Assembly: GCA_022072245.1 (NCBI GenBank)
Contig: JAJVIA010000122.1
Coordinates: 1 to 36,409, forward strand
Direction: 5' to 3'
From: Anaerolineae bacterium
GTDB taxonomy: Bacteria; Chloroflexota; Anaerolineae; UBA4142; SHND01
Length of the DNA: 36,409 nt
The notes under the pieces were generated by a model. The model was not told the DNA's origin, searched no databases, and saw only the letters and a list, made by a program, of their open reading frames with translations. The translations under genes and the position numbers were made by a program. Positions 10,401 through 17,500 of this stretch are shown in pieces. Within the stretch, counting starts at the first letter, position 1. Every line of letters begins with the position of its first letter.

Positions 10401-11688
10401 CGCGTTCAGCCCCGACGAAAAATTTGTTTTGACCGCGAGCGAAGACAAGACCGCGCGGTTGTGGGACGCAACCACCGGCGCGTTGGTCAAAATCTTTACG
10501 GGGTCCTACAGCCCGTTGAATCATGCGTCATTCAATCACGACGGAACGCTCATCGTCACGGCAGGCAATGACCGCAACGCCATTCTCTGGGATGTGGCGA
10601 CCGGCGCGCCCACATTGACCTTGAGCGGCCACACGGGCGCGGTGAACAGCGCCGCCTTTAATGCCGACGGTACGCTGGTCGTCACGGCGAGCGATGACCG
10701 CACCGCGCGGATTTGGGATATTGTCCATTGCGCGCCAAACAGCCCTTGCCCGTTCAAAGAATTAAGAGGACATCTCGGCGCGGTGACAAGCGCAGCGTTC
10801 ACCCACGACGGCAAAAATATCGTCACCAGCAGCGCGGACCAGACCGTGCGCGTGTGGGACATAAATACGCTGCAAACGCTCAGCATCTTGCGCGGTCACA
10901 CCGACAAAGTGCAAACGGTCGCATTGAGTCCCGACGACCGATTTGTCTTGACCGCAAGCTCCGACAAAACGGTTCGCATCGTACCGCTTGCAATACATCA
11001 AGTTCTGGAACTCGCGCGTTTACGCGTAACGCGCGCGCTGTCGTGCGACGAATGGGCGCTCAACGTAGGCGACCCGAATTATTGTCCGGGCGGCGGCGTC
11101 ACGCAAAACGCCCATGCCTTGCCGACGCTTGCGCCCATCACGCGCGTCGCCGCCGCGCCAACCGAAAGCGCGCCGCCGACGCTTGCGCCAGCCACCCTTC
11201 CGCCCGCGACCGCGCAACCGACGCCGTTGCCCAATGCGCCAACCGCGACTGCGACGGCAACCGGCGAGGCGCCGCAACCGAGTCCCACCCTGCCGCTAGT
11301 GGCGACGGCGCCGCCCGCGACGCCAACGCCCGCCCTCGCGCCCGGCGTCTATATTTCGCAGCTCGTCTATCAACCGCTGGACGCGCCCAATTTTCAATTC
11401 CGCGTCACATTTCTCAATACCACCGGCGCGCCGGTCACGTATGCCAATTGGCGCGTGCCGTTTTATGAACCCGGCGCAAAAAATTCTATCGGCGCGCCCA
11501 AAGGCGTTGATAAAACGATTCCGGTTGGCGACGCTACCTTGCTGACCGAAACGTGGAAAGTGGGCGTCGGACAATGCACCGCTTACACGGCGAAACCGGT
11601 CTATGAAGATGGCGCGGGCCGTCAAACGCCGTTTAGTTTTACGGACGGACAACCCGCGACGCTTGATTTTCAAATTTGTCCGCCCTGA
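7474..11688 (+). CDS. nSTAND NTPase with membrane helix, 14 WD40 repeats and C-terminal Cys-paired domain
   Basis: This 1404-residue protein begins with a STAND-type NTPase. The P-loop is SPSGAGKT with Lys51, and Walker B is LLFDQFEE with Asp143 and Glu146/147, followed by a winged-helix-like region to about 460. A basic stretch (KKERRTQRRIR) precedes one hydrophobic helix at about 468-493, so positive-inside places the NTPase in the cytoplasm and the rest outside. A short coiled coil follows, then 14 WD40 units (about 575-1172), enough for two seven-bladed propellers. Next come a Thr/Pro/Ala-rich linker (about 1209-1289) and a 115-residue C-terminal domain shared with the next gene. Several blades carry Cys pairs in loops. 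It starts on the stop codon of the CHAT-SIR2 gene. Likely role: a ligand-sensing switch controlling the protease partner. The ligand is unknown. Confidence 0.88.
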   Translation: MSNPRPNPYVGPRPYRTGEKMYGRERETRELLNLLIAERIVLLYSPSGAGKTSLIQAALLPQLRQEEFVVLPPMRVNSEPPTADKNETLAQFNRYVLSTLLSLEEGQPREKRLPLAQLAQMSFDAYFKQRADLQDKNPVLLFDQFEEILTTAPMERDAKYAFFEQIGAALRDRSRWALFSMREDYIAGLDPFIRPLPTRFSTRYRLDLLGTDAARDALQKPARDAGVDFTHAAANKLIDDLRQVHIQRPDGAMETQLGLYVEPVQLQVVCLRLWNNLSADQRAIAETDVVQVGDVNSALASYYEMRVAAASVATGETERAIREWFDRQLITDAGVRGQVLMEPERSRGLANRTIRLLEDAHLVRADERRGATWFELAHDRLIEPLRDNNRVWFEKNLSAFQQQADLWERQGRPDGLLLRGKAWDEGYLWAQQHAQTLTPVEQAFFKESDQEDFRLKKERRTQRRIRNLAFGATALSVIAILGIVVALISLAQLGSSLQETDQARAEALAKGDEANAARLQAQQQERVSKMTGAALSQLNVDPETSLLLAMQAYSITQTTQTDDILRQAVTESRVRGTLRGHTDSVDAVAVSPDGKFFATASGDGSAILWDATNGKPTRVLKGHTAPVWGVVFSPDGKTLLTTSADKTARLWDLTHCSGETCPAREITGHTAAVWNGAFTPDGKAFATVSQDGTAKLWETASGNFLGDVGSHTQDINGIAFSPDGRFFATVSSDRTAQVTDITQCAYDKCTFQPFETQAALWSVAFSPDSKAIVVASDDQNAYKINLATNSIENQLSGHSDSVLSVAYSPDGKYIATGSRDGTARLWDAATGQEIAILRGHDNSVWSVAFTPDSHLLLTGSADTTARLWDISDNDALRVLRGALNKILGAAYSGDGARVISVGADSSARVWDVATNTLLAKLEGHNGWVSDGALTRDGSRAATASFDDTARIWDLKHCAPACPFIELKGHEAIVRSIAFSPDEKFVLTASEDKTARLWDATTGALVKIFTGSYSPLNHASFNHDGTLIVTAGNDRNAILWDVATGAPTLTLSGHTGAVNSAAFNADGTLVVTASDDRTARIWDIVHCAPNSPCPFKELRGHLGAVTSAAFTHDGKNIVTSSADQTVRVWDINTLQTLSILRGHTDKVQTVALSPDDRFVLTASSDKTVRIVPLAIHQVLELARLRVTRALSCDEWALNVGDPNYCPGGGVTQNAHALPTLAPITRVAAAPTESAPPTLAPATLPPATAQPTPLPNAPTATATATGEAPQPSPTLPLVATAPPATPTPALAPGVYISQLVYQPLDAPNFQFRVTFLNTTGAPVTYANWRVPFYEPGAKNSIGAPKGVDKTIPVGDATLLTETWKVGVGQCTAYTAKPVYEDGAGRQTPFSFTDGQPATLDFQICPP
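9199..10990 (+). repeat. 14 WD40 repeat units inside the STAND gene
   Basis: Fourteen units of about 40 codons each carry the pattern GH..V.sVAfSPDG...atas.D.tarlWD. Most show the terminal WD or a close variant. The units are diverged in DNA sequence, so this is an old array rather than a recent expansion. Blades 3, 5, 10 and 13 are preceded by loops with two cysteines 3-5 residues apart (for example HCSGETC and QCAYDKC). Confidence 0.9.
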
Positions 11689-11731
11689 GTTTGCATCAGA
11701 AAAAATTTTGCGCCGCCGCGCGACATTCAAC

Positions 11732-11757
11732 CGCGTCGAAAAAAAATTTTTGACGCG
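11732..11757. other. Intercistronic stem-loop before the lipoprotein gene
   Basis: CGCGTC (11732-11737) and GACGCG (11752-11757) can pair, extended inward by A5 against T5 with one bulged G. This gives an 11-bp stem with a 3-nt loop in the 88-nt gap after the STAND gene. No T run follows, so it is more likely an RNA processing or stability element, or chance, than a terminator. Confidence 0.3.
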
Positions 11758-11776
11758 TCCTTGCGAATTTACATTC

Positions 11777-12463
11777 ATGAAACAACTCGGCGTCCTATTG
11801 ACTCTAATCCTTTGCGCCAGCGCGTGCAGCGCGCCCGCCAATCCCACCGCGCCGCCTCAAGCCACTGTCGCGCCTTCCGCCGCCGCGCCCGCGTTCCGCA
11901 CCGAAATTCCGGTCGTGAATACGCGCACCGACCGCATCGCGCCGACTCTGGCGCCGACCCAACCGCCCACCGAAATTCCCACCGTCGCGCCTACTTTCAC
12001 CACAACGCTGCCGCCGACAATCGCGCCGACCATCGCGCCGACCACCGCGCCAACTCTTGCGCCAACCATCGCGTCTGCGTCGCCGACGACATCCGCGCGC
12101 GCGCCGGGGGTGTATGTGACGGATTTGAAAATCAATCCGCCGCAGCCCAAAAACAAACCCGCCGAATTTTTCTTTACCGTCGCCTTTTTGAACACCGTCG
12201 GCGCGAACGTCAATTATCCGCGCTGGCGCGTTTTGATTTTTCCCAAAGGACAAAACAATACCATCGGCGACCCGGAAGGTTTGAGTAAAACGATTCTTGA
12301 CGGCGCGTCCACCCAAGATACCAAATCTTGGACCATTCGCGTCGCCAGCGTCTGCGAAACGTTTGTCGCGCAGCCGATTTGGCAAGATGAAAACGGCGGT
12401 CGTCACACGCTCACGCAGCCCGACGGCGCCCCATTGACATTGGAATTTCAAATTTGCCCATGA
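11777..12463 (+). CDS. Putative lipoprotein with the C-terminal domain of the STAND protein
   Basis: This 228-residue protein starts with a short hydrophobic signal ending in ASAC, a tolerable lipobox with Cys17 as the lipidated residue. A Thr/Pro/Ala-rich linker runs from about 18 to 108. The C-terminal domain (about 109-228) closely parallels the last 115 residues of the upstream STAND-WD40 protein. Shared landmarks are APGVY, FLNT.GA, WRV, a KTI segment, a Cys before the A.P motif, and a terminal FQICP. The conserved Cys pair suggests a disulfide outside the membrane. I do not recognise the domain's family; an Ig-like beta sandwich is plausible. The gene lies 88 nt after the STAND gene and its stop overlaps the next start (ATGA). 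It may compete or pair with the STAND C-terminus on the cell surface, which is inference. Confidence 0.8.
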   Translation: MKQLGVLLTLILCASACSAPANPTAPPQATVAPSAAAPAFRTEIPVVNTRTDRIAPTLAPTQPPTEIPTVAPTFTTTLPPTIAPTIAPTTAPTLAPTIASASPTTSARAPGVYVTDLKINPPQPKNKPAEFFFTVAFLNTVGANVNYPRWRVLIFPKGQNNTIGDPEGLSKTILDGASTQDTKSWTIRVASVCETFVAQPIWQDENGGRHTLTQPDGAPLTLEFQICP

Positions 12464-14103
12464 GCGAGCCCTTGCTGTATTTCAATGGCGTCAATGCGAG
12501 TCGCGGCGGGTATCTCACGCCGCCGATGCCCGCGCCCGCGCTAGCTCAGATCGCGCGCGGCGATGCCATCAGCGCGGAAAAACTCGCCGAGGCGAAATGG
12601 CGGCTCGAACAAAAAAAATCTCATCTCGGCGTCAAGGCGGGCGTGGACCCGACCAAAATCGAACAAGCGGGCTGGGGCGTCATTTTCGCGCGCGATGAAA
12701 AACCGGCGGTGCGCGACGCGCTGCGCGAATTATTGGACTATCGCCAAACGCAAGCGAATCAAATCAAGGAACGCTATCGCGAGTATTGGGGCGACGACGG
12801 GTATCGTCCGCACGAAAGCAAAAATGATTTTATCGCGCGGCATGGCGCGGGCGTTGGCGCGGTGGACCCGGATAAAATCCCGTACTATTTGCTTCTCGTC
12901 GGCGACCCCGAAAAAATTCCGTACCATTTTCAATATCAACTCGACGTCGCGTACGCCGTCGGACGCATTTATTTTGATACCGTCAAAGAATACGCGCAGT
13001 ACGCGCAGAGCGTCGTGCGCGCGGAAAAAGGGTTCGTCACGCGCGGCAAACGCGCGGTCTTGTTCGGGCCCGTCAATCCCGACGATGCCAGCACGCAAGC
13101 CAGCGCGCGCAATCTCACCGCGCCGCTTGCCGATACGCTGCGCGCCCAAGCGCCGGATTGGACGTTCGATTCCGTTCTCGCCGAACGCGCCACCAAAAAT
13201 CGTTTGGAAGAAACTTTACGCGACGACGCCCCCGCGTTTTTATTCACCGCCTCGCACGGCGCGGGTTTTGATTTGGGCGAACCGCGTCAAATGAAACATC
13301 AAGGCGCGCTCGTCACGCAAGAATGGGGCGGTCCCGTGGCGATGCAGAATCAACCCGTGCCGCAAACCATGTATTATGCGATGGACGATGTGCCGGGCGA
13401 CGCGCGTCTGCACGGTTTGATTTCTTTTCACTTTGCCTGTTTCGGCGCCGGCACGCCGCGTTATGACGAATTCGCGCATTTACGGCAAGGCGTCAGGGGC
13501 AATCTGGAAGCGATTCCAATCGCGCCCGCGTCATTCGTCGCGCGCTTGCCGCAGCAATTGTTGGCGCACCCAAAAGGCGGCGCGCTCGCGGTGATTGGAC
13601 ATGTGGATCGCGCGTGGGGTTCGTCCTTTTTATGGCAGCAAAACGTTTCGCAACTCGGCACATTTGAAAGCATGTTGACGCGATTGTTCGAGGGCTATCC
13701 CGTCGGCGCGGCGATGGAATATTTTAACGAACGTTATGCCGAACTCGCGGCGGCGCTCGCGGGCGATTTGGAAAATTTAAAAAAGCCGTACTTGAAAGTG
13801 GACGTCAATGCGTTTGCGACCTTGTGGACGGCGCACAATGACGCGCGCGGTTACGCCGTTATCGGCGACCCCGCCGTGCGTTTGCAGTCCAAACCCGGCG
13901 TCGCCGCGGCGCCGCAAACGGAATCTATTGCGCTGCGTACAGAAATATCGAACGCGGATCAAGTCCAAACAACAGCGACAACCGAATCTGCAATGAGCGT
14001 TGCAGAATTGGAAACGACGATTGCAAATTTGGAACGACAAATCGCCGCGCTCACAGCCCAAGTTATCAAATTACGCGCGGCGCTTGAAACCAAACAAACG
14101 TGA
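12460..14103 (+). CDS. Gingipain (C25)-like clan CD cysteine protease
   Basis: This 547-residue protein has the layout of C25-like peptidases. The strand motif YYLLLVGDPEKIP (142-154) precedes DVAYAVGRIYF (162-172). The catalytic His266 is in FTASHGAGF and the likely nucleophile Cys327 is in SFHFACFGAG. A late HVDRAWG motif also fits. The C-terminus (about 515-547) is a predicted coiled coil (ELETTIANLERQI onward), suited to oligomerisation or docking. No signal peptide is present, so it is probably cytoplasmic, unlike secreted gingipains. Its ATG lies inside the lipoprotein stop (ATGA, 12460-12463) and no ribosome binding site is visible, so translation should be coupled. It is the second caspase-fold protease in the run, after the CHAT protein. 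Target specificity cannot be read from sequence. Confidence 0.8.
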   Translation: MSEPLLYFNGVNASRGGYLTPPMPAPALAQIARGDAISAEKLAEAKWRLEQKKSHLGVKAGVDPTKIEQAGWGVIFARDEKPAVRDALRELLDYRQTQANQIKERYREYWGDDGYRPHESKNDFIARHGAGVGAVDPDKIPYYLLLVGDPEKIPYHFQYQLDVAYAVGRIYFDTVKEYAQYAQSVVRAEKGFVTRGKRAVLFGPVNPDDASTQASARNLTAPLADTLRAQAPDWTFDSVLAERATKNRLEETLRDDAPAFLFTASHGAGFDLGEPRQMKHQGALVTQEWGGPVAMQNQPVPQTMYYAMDDVPGDARLHGLISFHFACFGAGTPRYDEFAHLRQGVRGNLEAIPIAPASFVARLPQQLLAHPKGGALAVIGHVDRAWGSSFLWQQNVSQLGTFESMLTRLFEGYPVGAAMEYFNERYAELAAALAGDLENLKKPYLKVDVNAFATLWTAHNDARGYAVIGDPAVRLQSKPGVAAAPQTESIALRTEISNADQVQTTATTESAMSVAELETTIANLERQIAALTAQVIKLRAALETKQT

Positions 14104-14181
14104 CGCGCGCCGCCGTCACATTCACACGACAAAGGGCGGCGAATTTCATTGCGCCAAATTTGTCGCCTCAAGGAGGCAGCT

Positions 14182-14502
14182 ATGAGCCACACAATTCTCG
14201 TGTTCGTGAACGTGAGCCGTCAAGACGCGTTCATCTATTTCAATACGTCAGAGGGCAACACGTTACTCGCCGGCAAACTTGCGGCGGGCGAAAGCGCGCG
14301 GCAGATCGCGCGCGCGGGCGAAAAATGGAGCGTCACCGCCGGCGATACCTACACGCTGACGGTAGGCGACCAAAATCGCGCCTATCTCATCGGCAGCGGC
14401 GGCGTCTATGAAGTGGACAAGCCGCGCGCGCTGACGCCCGACGGCGGCGGCGCAACCAATGATTTTGATTTTCCCAGCTTTGGCGGGGGACCCTGGCCGT
14501 AG
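14182..14502 (+). CDS. Small VHL-beta-domain-like protein
   Basis: This 106-residue protein has a strong ribosome binding site (AAGGAGG, 6 nt before the ATG). Residues 3 to about 75 resemble the beta domain of the von Hippel-Lindau protein: an opening strand ILVFVNVS followed by FIYFNT, then LAAGES, then GEKWSV and a Thr-rich strand. The match is by eye and moderate. The last 25 residues are disordered-looking and Gly/Asp/Phe-rich (PDGGGATNDFDFPSFGG, ending PWP), a possible docking or cleavage tail. It has no signal peptide or cysteines. It sits 78 nt after the C25-like protease and 2 nt before the cyclase gene. A binding adaptor or protease substrate role is inference. Otherwise it is a hypothetical small protein. 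Confidence 0.72.
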   Translation: MSHTILVFVNVSRQDAFIYFNTSEGNTLLAGKLAAGESARQIARAGEKWSVTAGDTYTLTVGDQNRAYLIGSGGVYEVDKPRALTPDGGGATNDFDFPSFGGGPWP

Positions 14503-14504
14503 AC

Positions 14505-17500
14505 ATGAGCGCGCTGCCGCCCTATCTTGCCCAAGACCGCCGCCGCGCGCTGGCGCGCAACGAATCGCTCCCGGACCGCGCCGACGGCGCGGTCTTGTTT
14601 GCGGACATTTCCGGTTTTACGCCGTTAACGGAAGCGTTCACGCGCAGCTTGGGCGCGCGGCGCGGCGCCGAAGAATTGACGCGTCAACTTAACGCCGTGT
14701 ACGACGCGCTGATTGTCGAAATCGAAAATTTCGACGGCAGCGTCATCAATTTCGCGGGCGATGCGGCTTTGTGTTGGTTTGCGGAAAATTCTGCGGGAGA
14801 ACCGCGCGCGGCGCTGCGCGCCACGGCGTGCGCGTTTGCCTTGCAGCGCGCGATGCAGCAATTTTCAGCCGTGCCGTTACCGGACAATCTCACGGTTCCA
14901 ATCGCCATCAAGATCGCCATCGCCTATGGCGCGGTCCGCCGTTTTGTCGTCGGCGACCCCAACATTCGCGTCCTGGATGTTATCGCGGGCGCCCCGGTCA
15001 CGCGCAGCGGCATCGCCGAACATCTCACGCAGCGCGGCGAAATCGCGCTGGATGAGCCAACCGTCCAAGCGCTCGGCGCGCAAATTGAAATTCAAGCATG
15101 GCGCAATGCGACGGACACAGACGCGCGTTTCGCCATCGCGCGCGCGCTGCTTTCGCGCGTTCCCCCAACGCCCCCCGCCGCTTTTCCGCCGCTTGCCGAC
15201 TCGCAAGTCAAACCGTGGCTTTTCGACGCGGTGTACAAACGCTTGGCTGCCAAAGGCGAAATCTTTTTGACCGAACTGCGGCCCGTCGTCGCGCTCTTTG
15301 GGCGCTTTCAAGGCATTGATTTTGAAACGGATGAAACGGCGGACGAAAAATTAAATCTATTTATTTCGCGCGTGCAGCAAATTCTCGACCGCTATGGCGG
15401 CGCGCTCTTGGAACTCACCATCGGCGACAAGGGCAGCTATTTTTATGCCGCGTTCGGCGCGCCGCAGATTCACGAAGATGACGCGCGCCGCGCAGTGTTT
15501 GCAGCGCGCGAACTCTTTCCGTTATGCGTCGAACTCGGTTTTTTGGAACCGCTGCAAGTGGGCATCAGTCAAGGCGTCATGCGCGTCGGCGCGTACGGCG
15601 GCCGCACGCGCCGCATCTATGGCGCGCAAGGCGACGAGGTAAATCTCGCCGCGCGACTCATGACCGAAGCGAAACCCGGGACGCTGTTGGTGAGCGGACA
15701 CATTCAAAAAAATGTCGCCAATGAATTCGATTTAGAGCCGCTGCCGCCCATTCACTTGAAAGGCAAGGCAGAGCCGCTGCCGCCGTTTCTTGTCGTCGGC
15801 GTGCGCGAGACGCGCGTCAAGCAATTGCAAGAAGCGTACTATACCTTGCCGATGATTGGGCGCGAGGCGGAACTCGCGTTGATTCTAACCAAAATCGAAT
15901 TGGCGCGGCGCGGCCAAGGTCAAATCATTGCGCTCAGCGCGCCCGCCGGGGTTGGCAAATCGCGCATGACCGCCGAAATCATTCGGCTCATGCGGCGGCG
16001 GCGCGAAACGAGTTACGGCGGCGAATGTCAATCGTTCGGCGTCAACATTCCTTATCTGGTCTGGGGCCCAATTCTGCGCGCGTTTTTTGGCATAGACACG
16101 AATCTGCCTACGCGCCGTCAGATTCGCGCATTGGAAAATGAAATCGCCGCGCTGGCGCCGCGGCGTTTCGAGGCGCTGCCCTTGTTGAGCGCGCTGGTGG
16201 ATCTGCCGATTCCCGAAAATGATTTTACGCGCGCGCTCGAACCGGAATTTCGAAAAACAGTTTTGCACGCTTTGCTGCGCGATTGCTTTTCGGCTGCGGC
16301 GGATGAAGCGCGCGCGCAAGGGCAGGCGCTTTTATTTGTGCTGGAAGATATTCATTGGATTGACCCCGCTTCGCTTGAATTGCTGCAAGAGCTGGCGACG
16401 GGAATTGAAAAATTGCCGATTGTGATATTGCTAAATTATCGCCCCTCCGAAACGGACGCGCATTTTTTGCCCCAACTCGATACGCTCGCTTTTTTTACGC
16501 GTCTCGCGCTCAATGAATTGACCGACGCGCAAGGCGCGGATTTGATTCGCGCAAAATTGGCGCAGCACGCGCCCGAAAGCGGCCAAGCGACGCCGCCCGC
16601 GTTGATTGAACGCGTGAACGCCCAAGCGCAAGGCAATCCGTTTTATATCGAACAATTGTTGGATTACATTCACGACCGCGATTTGGATTTCCGCAATCCG
16701 CAGCAGGCGAGCGCATTCGAACTGCCCAATACGCTGCATCGTCTCGTGTTGACCCGTCTCGAACGCTTGAGCCAAGCGCAGCGCCTCGCGTTAAAAGCCG
16801 CCAGCGTCATTGGACGCTGGTTCAGTTTCGCGCATCTGTGCGGCTATTTCCCCGCGCTCGGTTCGCCCGAACAGACGCGCGCCGAGTTGACCTTGACGCT
16901 GCGCTCCGACCTCATTGCGCTAGACCATCCCGACCCCGACCTCACGTATGTTTTCAAACACGTCGTGACGCACCAAGTCGCTTACGAGGCGTTAACCTTT
17001 GCTACGCGCGCCCAACTCCATGAAGCGTACGCGCAATTTTTGGAACGCCATAACGAACCCGAACGCACGCTCGATTTGCTGGCATATCATTACGACCGCA
17101 GCAAGAACAAGGCGAAACGACTTGAATACCTGACGCGCGCGGGCCAAGCCGCGGCGGCGCGTTTTGCCAACACGGAAGCGGTGAATTATTTGACGCGCGC
17201 GTTGGCGCTGACGACCGACGCGCAGCGCGCCGAGCGTTTCAAGCTGTTGGACGCGCGCGCGCGCGTATTTGAAGTGCAAGGCGCGCGCGACGCGCAGCGC
17301 GCCGACCTCGACGCGTTGGAACGCCTCGCGCAAGAGCTTGACGACCCGTTCAAATATCTGAGCGTCCTGTTGGAACAGGGGTGGCTGGCGGAACGGCTTG
17401 CCGAACACGAAACGGCGCGCGCGCTAATTCGCCGCGTCCAAGAGGGCTTGACGCAGCGCGCGCTCGGCGCGGACGCGCGCGCGCATCTGGAAATCGAAGT

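Noticed and set aside
14108-14141. 7-bp hairpin CGCCGCC/GGCGGCG before the small VHL-like gene
   Set aside because: The loop is about 20 nt and no T tract follows, so it is neither a convincing terminator nor a clear regulatory element.
14182-14502. Small protein read as a bacterial gasdermin activated by the neighbouring proteases
   Set aside because: At 106 residues it is far too short, lacks a pore-forming beta-sheet core and an N-terminal Cys, and its strands look more like a VHL beta domain.
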